Notes: generated by a model not told the origin, from the sequence alone. A stretch of 55,096 nucleotides of DNA from Candidatus Scalindua sp. (GCA_018670825.1 JABHIW010000154.1:1-55096); one strand, 5' to 3'; positions 44,780 through 54,474 are shown, counted from the first letter of the stretch. A program made the numbers and translations.

Positions 44780-47671
44780 TTATCGTCTACTGTCCGCACT
44801 AAATATAACATTTATATGTTTCGTCAACTCTGATAAATTGAAAGGTTTCCTTAGAATAAAGTCAACCTTTACGCCTTCCCCATTCAGCTTTTCTCTCCAA
44901 CCGGTAATTATTCCTGTCTTAGGCTTATTCTCTAACTCACTCACGGCCTTAATTACGTCATATCCCGTGATATTTTGCATGGCCAGATCACACAATATAA
45001 GGTCATACGATTCAGTCTTTATTTTACCTATAGCATCAGCACCATTATAAACGGTTGTAACCTTCTGGCCACTTTCCGAAAGAAATTCATCCAGTACAGT
45101 ACATAAGGCCACTTCATCATCTACCACCAGGATACGTAGATTTTTATGCTTTATTTCTTGTCCCGGCTCGGAAGTCGATTTTTGACTGGCCCCTTTAGAA
45201 GTAGTTGGGAATTGCAGAGTAAACGTACTGCCTTCCCCCAGCTTGCTTTCCACCTCTATTTTCCCACCATGCCTGGTTATTATACCATAAGCCATACTCA
45301 TACCCAATCCGGTCCCTGCCACCAACTTTGTAGTGAAGAATGGGTCAAATATTTTTTTCATCACATCTCCAGGCATGCCTTCTCCCGTATCAGAAATACC
45401 TATGAATGCCGTATCATTATCACACCATGTACTAAACGAGATACTGCCACCTTCAGGCATCGCGTCAAGTGCATTGTTTATTATGTTTATAAATACCTCT
45501 CTAACTTCTGCAGGATTACACATTATAGATGAAATGCTTTTTACGCCTTCCGTGTCTATCTGATATTTTATGCCTCTGGACTGCGCTTCATTCTTCCATC
45601 TGGGTTTTGTAAAATCAATAGACTGGATTATCAAATCCCTAGTATCAAAAGATACGAATTCTTTGTTGTCCTGTTTTGTCTTGGTAAATGTAAGCATATT
45701 TCTGGATATTTGAGCTCCATCATCTACTGCTTTCTTAACAGTACGAAGTGCATCCATCAACTTTCCATGGTCCTTATAAGTATTCTGCAATAATTGCACA
45801 TTACCAGAGATAATTGAAAGAATATTATTAAAATCATGGGATATTCCGGCAGTTATTGTCCCTATGGATTTTAGCTTTTCCGACTGAAAAAGTACTTCCT
45901 CCATCTTCTTTCGCTCAGTGATATTAATAATGATTCCTCGCAACCGTTTTGTATCATTGTCGCATTCGATTACCTGGATAACATCGTATACCCAGATAAT
46001 ACTATTATCTTCTGTCATCATACGATACTCAAGCTGATGGTCCTCTGATCTTTGAGTGTATTCCATGCAAAGCCTGACCGTCTTTTCCCTGTCATCCGGG
46101 TGGATGTGTTCACTCCAGAAATTCTCCTTGTACCATTCATCAATAGAGTATCCAAACAGCTCAACTGCATGGGAACCAATAAAAGTAAATTTCCCTGTTG
46201 ATGGATCAAACTCCCAGGGAATCGTATTGGTTGTCTCTACTAACGTACGGTATTTCTCCTCTGATAATTTCAGTGTTCTCTCTATTTCCTTACGCTCGGT
46301 AATATCGTCCTTAACGGCAATGAAGTTTGTTATAACGCCTTCAGCATTTTTAACAGGTGAAATGGAGGCAAACTCCCAATAGAGTTCCCCGTTCTTCTTC
46401 TTATTACAAAATTCCCCCGTCCATTTACTGCCTGCTGTAATCGTCTGCCATAACTCTTTATAAGCTTTACGGGGTGTTTTTCCAGATTTTATGATACGTG
46501 GATTATTGCCAATGACTTCTTCAATACGGTAACCAGTGCTCTTTGTAAAGCTTGAATTTACATACTCTATCTTTCCATCAATGTCTGTAATCACTACTAT
46601 ACTAGAGCTCTGTTCTATGGCTTGATATAACTTGTGTAATGTCTCTTCGGTCTTTCCCCGCTCAACAATTTCTGTTCTGAGTTGCTCATTAGTCTCTTTC
46701 AGATTAGCGGTACGCTCACTTACCCGTGATTCCAGCTTTTCATTGAGTTCTTTTAATTTGTTCTCAGCCATCTTACGTTCACTGAGCTCCCCTGTAAGAA
46801 ACAGAGACACAATGGTCAGGACAGCCATGTATGTTTGTAATAACAATAGAGAGTCATTTGTAAATTCCATGACAAACGGCCCATGACCGTTTATCGTAAA
46901 CAATACGGCAATTACACTGCTGAGCAGGACCGTGTTAGTTGCTCCGAGTCGTCCAAACATGAACGTTGATAATACAATAATAGGTATTGTTAGATACTCC
47001 AGTCTATTTGATAATATAAAAGTATTTTGTTCTGATATTCCATAGGTAATGTACAATACACCCAGTAAGATGATCAATATGAAACAAGCGAGTAAGTATT
47101 GGTGGTACTTCCAGCTAATTGGTGTTTCTTTAACCCATGCCAGTACAACAGGCACTATGACAAGAGCGCCCACAGCATCACCAACCCACCACGTCCACCA
47201 GGTATATCCAAAGCTAGACCACTCTACAACATCTCCCGCGCAAAGACATAACACACCTACTGACGCACTTATAACAGTGGCCACCATTGCCGTAAGAGTT
47301 ACAAATTTAAATACATTATGAGTCCGGGAGAAAGGATCATTGGTCCCAGAAAATCTAAGGATAAAGAAAGCTCCCATGATAGCTTCAAGGGTGTTTCCCG
47401 TCCCTATTCCGAAGGACATCAGAACCGATGTCGTTAATGGAACGTCATTCCAGATAAACGTTAAAGCATTTATCAAAAAGGCCCCTATTAAAATTCCAGG
47501 CCAGACACGGTAACCCCATAGGAAGATAACTGCTATTGCGAAACCTGTGGGAGGCCAGACGGGAGATGCGTTCGTCTGCTTAAATGCCATCAACAATCCG
47601 AGCTTAGCTAATATGAAATAACCTGCAACAATGACTAAAATTTTTATCAGATAGGATTTGTTAATTACCAT
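44780..47671 (-). CDS. MASE1-PAS-PAS hybrid histidine kinase
   Basis: 963 residues: MASE1 integral-membrane sensor (about 5-300, many helices; KQTNASPVWPPTGFAIAV), short coiled coil (about 300-345), PAS (about 350-465, VVITDIDGKIEYVNSSFT and PAC segment), PAS (about 475-590), HisKA with phospho-acceptor His612 (GISHDFNNIL), HATPase with DTGEGMPGDVMKKIFDPFF and GTGLGMSMAYGI, and a C-terminal receiver with phospho-acceptor Asp895 (LILCDLAM) and RKPF. An intact hybrid kinase; the signal is unknown, but PAS plus MASE1 suggests small-molecule or redox sensing. No partner regulator adjacent. Flanked on both sides by copies of the same ade/intergenic segment. Confidence 0.94.
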   Translation of the reverse strand: MVINKSYLIKILVIVAGYFILAKLGLLMAFKQTNASPVWPPTGFAIAVIFLWGYRVWPGILIGAFLINALTFIWNDVPLTTSVLMSFGIGTGNTLEAIMGAFFILRFSGTNDPFSRTHNVFKFVTLTAMVATVISASVGVLCLCAGDVVEWSSFGYTWWTWWVGDAVGALVIVPVVLAWVKETPISWKYHQYLLACFILIILLGVLYITYGISEQNTFILSNRLEYLTIPIIVLSTFMFGRLGATNTVLLSSVIAVLFTINGHGPFVMEFTNDSLLLLQTYMAVLTIVSLFLTGELSERKMAENKLKELNEKLESRVSERTANLKETNEQLRTEIVERGKTEETLHKLYQAIEQSSSIVVITDIDGKIEYVNSSFTKSTGYRIEEVIGNNPRIIKSGKTPRKAYKELWQTITAGSKWTGEFCNKKKNGELYWEFASISPVKNAEGVITNFIAVKDDITERKEIERTLKLSEEKYRTLVETTNTIPWEFDPSTGKFTFIGSHAVELFGYSIDEWYKENFWSEHIHPDDREKTVRLCMEYTQRSEDHQLEYRMMTEDNSIIWVYDVIQVIECDNDTKRLRGIIINITERKKMEEVLFQSEKLKSIGTITAGISHDFNNILSIISGNVQLLQNTYKDHGKLMDALRTVKKAVDDGAQISRNMLTFTKTKQDNKEFVSFDTRDLIIQSIDFTKPRWKNEAQSRGIKYQIDTEGVKSISSIMCNPAEVREVFINIINNALDAMPEGGSISFSTWCDNDTAFIGISDTGEGMPGDVMKKIFDPFFTTKLVAGTGLGMSMAYGIITRHGGKIEVESKLGEGSTFTLQFPTTSKGASQKSTSEPGQEIKHKNLRILVVDDEVALCTVLDEFLSESGQKVTTVYNGADAIGKIKTESYDLILCDLAMQNITGYDVIKAVSELENKPKTGIITGWREKLNGEGVKVDFILRKPFNLSELTKHINVIFSADSRR

Positions 47672-48492
47672 AATTTTAAATTAGTAATAAGGAAACATGG
47701 ACACCAAGTATAAAAGATTAATATCTGCATCCCACGTACATACAGTTACAAATAACAATAATGATGATGGATTAACCCGACCGCAATCGAAATTTGTTAC
47801 ATAAACATGGCCATCTCATCAAAAGAGAATTTTAGCGAAAGTGTATATAAAATAAAAGGCAATTATAGGTAATTTTGTTCTGATCTGTTTGTGCAACACA
47901 ACTTAATAATCGATCTTTGGAATGCAGTTCATTAACAAACGATGATTACTTAGTTAAATGTGATACATATAATGGTGATACTCCACTTCTATAAATTGTG
48001 GCATAAAGAAAGTATTCTAAAATAATTGATCTATTCATTGTGATTTTTCAGATTACAAAAAATAATTTGAATAATTACACTTAATACTATACCCATTTCA
48101 ATCTCCGACAGAGAAGAACCTGACATTTTCATTACTGCTGGATGAGCTTAGGGCAGTAGGGTAAAAATGTTTTAACACTCTTACGCTGTTAATAAAGATG
48201 GAAATACAAGCGTATTGATAAAGAATGATTTTCATAAAATTCCGGTTATAAATACCAAAGATGCACCCTATTCCGTACACTTGTCACAAAATATAAACAT
48301 TTCTAAACCCACTCTGTTTTTTACAGTGGTTTTATTTTATCTGTTTTTATAGTATATTGTCTTAAGGATTGTAGCCCTTCTCTGTCATTTTGTAAAAACG
48401 GTAATCGGGAAACGGCATAAGGGCAACTATGAAATTACCAAACATAAACTTAATAATTATTTAATAAATCTTAACTCAAAAAAAGAATACCA
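47672..48492. other. Intergenic region with a decayed copy of ade and its upstream DNA
   Basis: About 48100-48165 resembles the ade interior (43895-43965; shared ccgacagagaaga.cctgac). About 48198-48230 and 48305-48350 resemble 44620-44655 and 44655-44705 (shared cactctgttttttac). Same orientation, so a direct duplication flanks the kinase gene; the remnant has no coding capacity. The other ~500 bases are A+T-rich and show nothing. Confidence 0.7.
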
Positions 48493-50259
48493 ATGAAAAT
48501 ATATTCACTACAGGATTTTATCAAATATCTCGATGCAAACGGGGAACTCATACGTATCAAAACTGAAGTGGACGCCAGGTTGGAAGCTACTGAGATCTCC
48601 GTCAGGGCGTTACAACAGGGAATGCCTGCCCTGCTTTTCGAAAACGTGAAGGGAGCGAAATTTCCACTGGCCATGAACGTCCTTGCCAGTGACAAACGAA
48701 TTGAACTGGCACTGGGCAAACACCCTGACCAGCTTGGTGAGGAGTTGATTACGTTTATAGAAGATGCGATACCGCCAAATCCGAAAGTATTTTTCAAACA
48801 CCCGGGAACAACCAAAAGGATTATCAGTGCCCTTCCCAGGATGACATACCGCCCCACCTCTCAGGAAGTAGTCAGCCAGCCGAATCTGGATGATCTCCCG
48901 GTTATAACCAGCTGGCCTGATGACGGCGGACCTTTCATCACACTGCCACAGGTCTTTACTTACGACCCGCATGACGGGAAACGAAACCTGGGAATGTATC
49001 GTATGCAGGTCTTCGACAACCAGACAACAGGCATGCACTGGCAGATACAGAAAGGTGGTGGGTTTCATTTTTATCAGGCTAAAAAAATGGGTGAGGATTT
49101 TAAGATTGCGGTGGCATTAGGTACAGATCCAGCCCTGCTGTTGGCTACCGTCGCCGCATTACCGGAAGGAATAGACGAAGTCATGTTCAGTGGGTTCCTT
49201 CGTGGCAGAAGGACAAGGATGACAAAAGGCAGAAGTATACCTATCAAGGTTCCTGCAGATGCGGAGTTTGTCCTTGAAGGCACGGTTCACCCCACGGAGT
49301 TGCGTATGGAAGGTCCGTTTGGTGATCACTTCGGGCACTATTCTCATGCTTCTAAATTTCCCGTCTTCCACATAAGTAAAGTCACGCACAGAAAAAACGC
49401 TATCTATCCTGCAACTGTTGTGGGTCGCCCCCCTATGGAAGATAAATATCTGGGGAATGCAACGCAACAGGTTCTCGGCCCGCTTATTCGACTGATTCAT
49501 CATGAAATCCGTGAACTCTGGGCTTATTACGAAGCAGGGTTTCATAACCTGCTGGTAATTTCAATAGAAGAGCGTTACCAGAAAGAGGCGATGAAGACAG
49601 CCATCTCCATTATGGGTGAAGGACAACTCTCACTGACAAAATGTATTGTAATGGTTTCCGAAGAGGTCAATCCTCGCGACTTCAATGCTGTCCTAAGTGC
49701 GATCCGTGAAAACTTTGATCCAACATATGATTTTATCATGATCCCAAAAGTCCCGTTGGATACCCTTGATTTCACCAGTTACAAAATGAACCTCGGAAGC
49801 AAGATGATAATGGACGCAACAAAATCAGGAAACAGAGATAGAAAAAGTATTCCAACAAAATCGGAAATAGGCCAATTGACAAAGTCGATAGACAATCGAG
49901 TGTTAGATTTTGAGCTTCTTGGTGAGACGCTGTTAGTGGTTACGGTTAAGGATAACGGTAGAGACGTTGTTCGCAAATTAGTACAATCCAAAGAACTTGT
50001 CGGACCAAAGATCATTGCAGCTGTAAGTCCTGATGTTGATATTCGTAATCAGGAACAAGCCATCTGGGGCATATTCACCAGATTTGATGCGGAACGTGAT
50101 ATTATGTTTACCGAGGAAAAACTGGTAGGTATAAGCCCCCTGTTCAAAGGTAAGATGGGAATTGATGCTACATGGAAGAAAGGCTACCCCGCACCACTGG
50201 TAATGACAGATGAAATTATCAAAAAAGTAGATGAGCGTTGGGACAGCTACTGGAGATAA
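48493..50259 (+). CDS. UbiD-family decarboxylase
   Basis: 588 residues. UbiD hallmarks: GMHWQIQKGGGFHFYQA, VALGTDPALLLATVAALP, and LRMEGPFGDHFGHYS carrying the catalytic glutamates that act with the prenylated-FMN cofactor; GRPPMEDKYLG follows. Length and motifs suit either quinone-ring decarboxylation (ubiquinone or the futalosine menaquinone route) or a stand-alone aromatic-acid decarboxylase; a menaquinone role is most likely for an anaerobe, but cannot be settled here. No UbiX flavin prenyltransferase is adjacent. The ATG is assigned on family alignment; no Shine-Dalgarno seen. Confidence 0.9.
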   Translation: MKIYSLQDFIKYLDANGELIRIKTEVDARLEATEISVRALQQGMPALLFENVKGAKFPLAMNVLASDKRIELALGKHPDQLGEELITFIEDAIPPNPKVFFKHPGTTKRIISALPRMTYRPTSQEVVSQPNLDDLPVITSWPDDGGPFITLPQVFTYDPHDGKRNLGMYRMQVFDNQTTGMHWQIQKGGGFHFYQAKKMGEDFKIAVALGTDPALLLATVAALPEGIDEVMFSGFLRGRRTRMTKGRSIPIKVPADAEFVLEGTVHPTELRMEGPFGDHFGHYSHASKFPVFHISKVTHRKNAIYPATVVGRPPMEDKYLGNATQQVLGPLIRLIHHEIRELWAYYEAGFHNLLVISIEERYQKEAMKTAISIMGEGQLSLTKCIVMVSEEVNPRDFNAVLSAIRENFDPTYDFIMIPKVPLDTLDFTSYKMNLGSKMIMDATKSGNRDRKSIPTKSEIGQLTKSIDNRVLDFELLGETLLVVTVKDNGRDVVRKLVQSKELVGPKIIAAVSPDVDIRNQEQAIWGIFTRFDAERDIMFTEEKLVGISPLFKGKMGIDATWKKGYPAPLVMTDEIIKKVDERWDSYWR

Positions 50260-50288
50260 GTTAGGTCGCCATCGAGACAACACCTATC

Positions 50289-50381
50289 CTTCGACTCCGC
50301 TCAGGATGACGTAACATCGAGCGCTCACCTGTCCGCCAGTCTGTTAGGCAGAGAACTACGTCACACTGAGCGAAGTCGAAG
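50289..50381. repeat. Inverted repeat after the UbiD-family gene
   Basis: Arms cttcgactccgctcaggatg (50289 on, to 50313) and its near-complement (50357-50381) pair over about 25 bases. It follows the stop codon by 30 bases and could end transcription as a hairpin, though it lacks a T run; dispersed elements of this type are frequent in environmental genomes. Confidence 0.75.
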
Positions 50382-50429
50382 TGTTATCAACATTGAATTT
50401 CCTATATATTAAATGAGTTAAGATTCAGT

Positions 50430-50588
50430 AGCGTCCAGTTCGATTTTTGCATATGCTACTTTTGTCATACCCGAGTGCTTTTATCGGGTATCTAAAGACC
50501 TGTTCATACTAGATTCCCGCTAGAAGAATGCGGGAATGACAGCTTTTGGACAATAAATGGAACATATGCAAAAACCTAACCAGTTGCT
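50430..50588. mobile_element. MITE-like element, copy B
   Basis: Left end agcgtccagttcgatttttg (from 50430) and right end complement (to 50588) match 20 of 26 positions and match the termini of copy A (44418-44616). Interior differs: it holds attcccgc/gcgggaat (50513-50520, 50530-50537), the same hairpin unit as 31891-31916. No coding capacity. It borders the presumed insertion of the restriction operon. Confidence 0.7.
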
Positions 50589-50765
50589 TCACAGAAATTT
50601 CGCTTGAAAATTGCTTTAAAGTGATATAAACCATGACTATGATATTGGAAATATAAAGATGCCGTGTATTTCTGATATCATAGCAGCTGTATATTTAACT
50701 GTTCGCCCTTCAAAATAAAAATCAGAACAATCTTCAAACTAAAGTCAGTCTTTTAAGGATTAATA

Positions 50766-52325
50766 ATGGCCAAGGAAAAAGTGGCACCGAAAAACGATAA
50801 AGGCTTCGAAGAGTCTCTGTGGGATTCCGCAAACCGGCTAAGGGGCAGCGTCGAGTCTTCCGAATACAAACACGTTGTGCTGAGTTTGATCTTCCTCAAG
50901 TTCGTTTCGGACAAGTTTGAGGAGCGTCGAGCGGAGCTGATCGCGGAGGGCAAGGAGAAATACACCGATATGGTGGAGTTTTACACCATGAAGAATGTGT
51001 TCTACCTGCTGGAAACTTCCCGCTGGAGCCATATTCAGCAACACGCCAAGCAGGGCGATATTGCGATCAAGATCGACTCGGCTCTGACAGCGGTCGAAAA
51101 GAGCAATCCCTCGCTCAAGGGAGCCTTGCCGGACAACTATTTCTCCCGCCTTGGGTTGGATGGCAGTAAGCTCTCTGCCCTGATCGATGCGATCAACAAC
51201 ATCGACACCGTGGAGGATAAGGAAGAAGACGTGGTCGGCCGGGTCTATGAATATTTCCTCGGCAAGTTTGCCGCCTCGGAGGGCAAGCTGGGAGGCGAGT
51301 TCTATACGCCCAAGTGCGTGGTCAATCTGATTGCGGAAATGATCGAGCCCTATAAGGGCAAAATCTACGACCCCTGCTGTGGATCGGGGGGTATGTTCGT
51401 GCAGTCGCTCAAGTTTGTGCAGAGCCACCACGGCAATACCAAAGACATCTCGGTGTACGGGCAGGAGTTCACCTCCGCCACATACAAGCTGGCCAAGATG
51501 AATCTCGCGGTGCGAGGGCTTTCGGCCAATCTAGGTGAACTCCCCGCCGATACCTTCTTTAAGGATCAACACCCCGATTTGAAGGCCGACTACATCATGG
51601 CCAATCCACCCTTCAATATGAAGGAGTGGCGGGCTGCCGACGAGTTGGTCCACGACTCGCGCTGGAACGGCTATGAAACACCGCCCACCGGCAATGCCAA
51701 CTACGCATGGATTCTCCACATGGTCTCCAAACTCTCCAAACACGGTGTGGCCGGCTTCGTTCTGGCCAACGGTTCCATGTCGACCAACACCACCGGCGAA
51801 GGCACGATCCGCAAAAAACTGGTGGAAAACGATCTCGTGGACTGCATGATTGCCCTGCCCGGGCAACTTTTCTATACCACCCAGATTCCCGTCTGCCTTT
51901 GGTTCCTTACAAAGAATAAGAAGGCCGACAGCGAGCGCGGCTACCGCAAACGCGAAGGCGAGACCCTCTTCATCGATGCCCGTAAGATCGGCTCGATGAT
52001 CAGCCGCACGCAAAAGGAACTCGATTCTGACGACATCACAGCCATCGCCAAAACTTATCACGCCTGGCGGGGTGAGTCGAAAGACGGTGTCTATGAAGAT
52101 AAGGCAGGTTATTGCAAATCCGCCACGCTTGCAGACATGCGAAAGCACGACTATGTGCTCACGCCTGGGCGTTACGTCGGTGCGGCAGACATCGAAGACG
52201 ACGGCATCCCGTTTGAGACCAAGATGAACGAGATGAGCCAGGCGCTTTACGGCCAGATGGAGGAGTCTGCAAAACTGGATGAGGTGATTCGGAAGAATTT
52301 GAACCTTTTAGGATTTGGAGAATAA
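50766..52325 (+). CDS. hsdM: Type I restriction-modification methyltransferase subunit HsdM
   Basis: 519 residues. HsdM N-terminal helical domain (about 10-150), then the N6-adenine methylase: SAM motif I D202-P-C-C-G-S-G-G and catalytic N280-P-P-F (IMANPPFN). Complete and of normal length. The gene is much richer in G+C than the upstream genes (for example 34 of 60 bases at 51001-51060), indicating recent acquisition. It methylates the host recognition site and, with HsdR and HsdS, forms the restriction complex. Four bases before the next gene. AAGGA precedes the ATG. Confidence 0.96.
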   Translation: MAKEKVAPKNDKGFEESLWDSANRLRGSVESSEYKHVVLSLIFLKFVSDKFEERRAELIAEGKEKYTDMVEFYTMKNVFYLLETSRWSHIQQHAKQGDIAIKIDSALTAVEKSNPSLKGALPDNYFSRLGLDGSKLSALIDAINNIDTVEDKEEDVVGRVYEYFLGKFAASEGKLGGEFYTPKCVVNLIAEMIEPYKGKIYDPCCGSGGMFVQSLKFVQSHHGNTKDISVYGQEFTSATYKLAKMNLAVRGLSANLGELPADTFFKDQHPDLKADYIMANPPFNMKEWRAADELVHDSRWNGYETPPTGNANYAWILHMVSKLSKHGVAGFVLANGSMSTNTTGEGTIRKKLVENDLVDCMIALPGQLFYTTQIPVCLWFLTKNKKADSERGYRKREGETLFIDARKIGSMISRTQKELDSDDITAIAKTYHAWRGESKDGVYEDKAGYCKSATLADMRKHDYVLTPGRYVGAADIEDDGIPFETKMNEMSQALYGQMEESAKLDEVIRKNLNLLGFGE

Positions 52326-52328
52326 GTC

Positions 52329-52745
52329 ATGATTGAGTACGACAAATTTAAAAAATCACTTAAACACCTTGAGTTACAGTTTGAAAATTATAAGGGGTTG
52401 GATACAACGCAGCCTGAGCTCATACAGGAAGCCGTTTCAGAGTCGGTCATCCAACGCTTTGAAATCTGCTATGACTGCATGTGGAAAGTGCTCAAGCGTT
52501 ATTTGCAGGAAGAATTAGGAATTCCGGAAGTTCCCAACAGCCCTAAGCCGATTATTCGGCTGGGATATGAGAACGATCTTTTCGCTTCCACACTCGAACA
52601 ATGGATCTCCTATGCAGATGCCCGCATTGGAACCTCGCATGATTATAGTGGTGAAAAAGCTGAAGACGCTCTGGGTCTGATGGGTGATTTTATCGATGAC
52701 GCCATCGGCCTTTACCAAACCATGAGCGGGGAAACCTGGGAGTAG
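52329..52745 (+). CDS. HepT-like HEPN toxin / HI0074-type nucleotidyltransferase-binding protein
   Basis: 138 residues, all helical. C-terminal motif R99-IGTS-H104-D-Y106 is exactly R-X4-H-X-Y, the catalytic and modification signature of HepT toxins, whose HEPN RNase cuts RNA and whose tyrosine is AMPylated by MntA. HI0074 of Haemophilus is the structural prototype. It lies between hsdM and the MntA-HsdS fusion with 3- and 7-base gaps, so it is inside the restriction operon. Toxicity is inferred from the motif. Confidence 0.9.
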   Translation: MIEYDKFKKSLKHLELQFENYKGLDTTQPELIQEAVSESVIQRFEICYDCMWKVLKRYLQEELGIPEVPNSPKPIIRLGYENDLFASTLEQWISYADARIGTSHDYSGEKAEDALGLMGDFIDDAIGLYQTMSGETWE

Positions 52746-52752
52746 TTTAAAA

Positions 52753-54474
52753 ATGAGCACTGAATTAAACAACATTGATTTGACTCCGAATCAGCGCAAG
52801 GCAGTGGCTGAATTACTGAAACGAAATATTCCCGATACGGAAGTCTGGGCGTATGGTTCCAGAGTTAAATTCACCTCAACCCCCAAGTCAGATTTGGATC
52901 TGGTGGCCTTTGCAACACGTGAACAGAAACAAGCCATTTCCAATCTAAAAGAAGCCTTCGAAGAAAGCAGCCTGCCCTTTCGGGTGGATCTGTTTATCTG
53001 GAACAAAGTCCCCGAGCAGTTTCATAAGAATATTGAAGCTGAGCGGGTGGTGTTGCAGAATGCGGCAGAAAAACGGGTTATAGGCAGTGAGTGGAAAGAA
53101 GTTCTGCTAAAGGATGTTTGCTCGAAAATTGGAAGTGGAGCGACCCCCAGAGGTGGAAATAGCGTCTACCTCTCAGAAGGAGAGTTCTCTCTGATTAGAA
53201 GTCAAAACGTTCGCAATGATTTTTTTGATCATAACGGTTTAGCATTCATAGAAAAATGCCATGCAGATAAACTCTCGAATGTCACTGTAGAAGAGAAGGA
53301 CGTCCTTCTAAACATTACTGGAGACTCTGTTGCACGTTGTTGCCAAGTTGATCCAAGTGTTCTTCCAGCAAGAGTAAATCAGCATGTGGCCATAATTCGT
53401 CCAACATCAACAATCTTATATGCTCAGTTTTTAAGATACTATTTCGTTTCGCCTACGATGCAGAATGAGATGCTCTCAAAGGCAGGCATCGGTGCGACAC
53501 GGAACGCATTAACCAAAGGGATGATCGAGAATTTTGAAATCCCACTCCCGCCATTCTCCGAGCAAAAAACGATCGCTCACATCCTGGGATCATTGGATGA
53601 CAAGATTGAGTTGAATCGGCGGATGAATGCGACGCTGGAAGGGATGGTGCAGGCGCTCTTCAAAAGCTGGTTTATTGATTTTGATCCAGTATTGGATAAC
53701 GCGATCCGTACAGGGACTCCTATACCGGATGAGTTTGCGGAACTGACTGAAGTTCGCCGGTCAATACTGGAACAAGAACAACCCTCACCTAACCTCTCCC
53801 AAATGGAGAGGGGAAATGGCGCTTCTCCCGCTGGGAGAAGCGGAGATGAGGGGCTCTCAGATAACATTCGTAAGCTTTTCCCCGCCGCCTTCCACCGCAC
53901 CGAAGAACTGGGCTGGATTCCAGAGGGGTGGGAACGCAAACAATGGGGTGAAATTGCAAAACTCGAATATGGGAAAAGCCTAAAAGGATATCGCGACGGC
54001 AAAGGCACAATCCCAGTATACGGAACAAATGGGGCAATTGGTTTTACCGACAAGACGCTATGCAACAATGATGGAATAGTAATAGGGCGCAAGGGGGCGT
54101 ATCGAGGTGTTCACTACTCACCAGTTCCATTTTATGTTATAGATACAGCTTTCTACCTAGTGCCTATCATGACATTGAGCAACAAATGGGCTTACTACGA
54201 AATATTACAGTATGACATAAACGGAATGGATTCCGGATCGGCAATTCCATCAACAAGTCGCGACGACTTCTATAGCTTATGGAGCACTGTTCCTCCATCT
54301 ATCCTGCAAATAGAATTCGATAGAGTGGTCTCAGCATTTTACGAAAAGAAGAAATCAAACAATGCTGAAAACGCTTCGCTCACAAACCTCCGTGACGTCC
54401 TTCTGCCAAAACTTATCTCCGGAGAGCTTCGCATTTCCGAAGCAGACAAACTAGTTGGGGAGGTAGAACTATGA
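52753..54474 (+). CDS. hsdS: Fusion of MntA-like nucleotidyltransferase with type I specificity subunit HsdS
   Basis: 573 residues. Residues 1-110 are a minimal nucleotidyltransferase: G35-S36-X10-D47-X-D49 (GSX10DXD) plus third acid Asp79 (FRVDLF), all catalytic residues present. Residues ~113-573 are HsdS: target-recognition domain 1 (about 113-275), central helices with PLPPFSEQKTIAHILGSLDD, a linker containing an inserted palindromic repeat (residues ~342-367), target-recognition domain 2 (about 380-515), and a distal helix with LRDVLLPKLISGEL. MntA normally AMPylates and disarms HepT; here it is joined to the subunit that picks the DNA site. Start ATG is within an operon, seven bases after the toxin gene; the stop overlaps the next start (ATGA). 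Confidence 0.93.
   Translation: MSTELNNIDLTPNQRKAVAELLKRNIPDTEVWAYGSRVKFTSTPKSDLDLVAFATREQKQAISNLKEAFEESSLPFRVDLFIWNKVPEQFHKNIEAERVVLQNAAEKRVIGSEWKEVLLKDVCSKIGSGATPRGGNSVYLSEGEFSLIRSQNVRNDFFDHNGLAFIEKCHADKLSNVTVEEKDVLLNITGDSVARCCQVDPSVLPARVNQHVAIIRPTSTILYAQFLRYYFVSPTMQNEMLSKAGIGATRNALTKGMIENFEIPLPPFSEQKTIAHILGSLDDKIELNRRMNATLEGMVQALFKSWFIDFDPVLDNAIRTGTPIPDEFAELTEVRRSILEQEQPSPNLSQMERGNGASPAGRSGDEGLSDNIRKLFPAAFHRTEELGWIPEGWERKQWGEIAKLEYGKSLKGYRDGKGTIPVYGTNGAIGFTDKTLCNNDGIVIGRKGAYRGVHYSPVPFYVIDTAFYLVPIMTLSNKWAYYEILQYDINGMDSGSAIPSTSRDDFYSLWSTVPPSILQIEFDRVVSAFYEKKKSNNAENASLTNLRDVLLPKLISGELRISEADKLVGEVEL
53782..53852. repeat. 71-bp palindromic repeat inserted in the hsdS linker
   Basis: Outer dyad ccctca (53782-53787) / tgaggg (53847-53852) encloses two hairpins: cctctcc/ggagagg (53793-53811) and gcttctccc/gggagaagc (53821-53841). 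This resembles widespread ccctcacc...gggagaggg repeats usually found between genes. Here it is read in frame as a Pro/Ser/Gly-rich linker between the two halves of HsdS. Confidence 0.85.

Noticed and set aside
51531-52148. Minus-strand 205-codon frame in hsdM
   Set aside because: Shadow frame caused by high G+C in hsdM, whose motifs are unmistakable on the plus strand.
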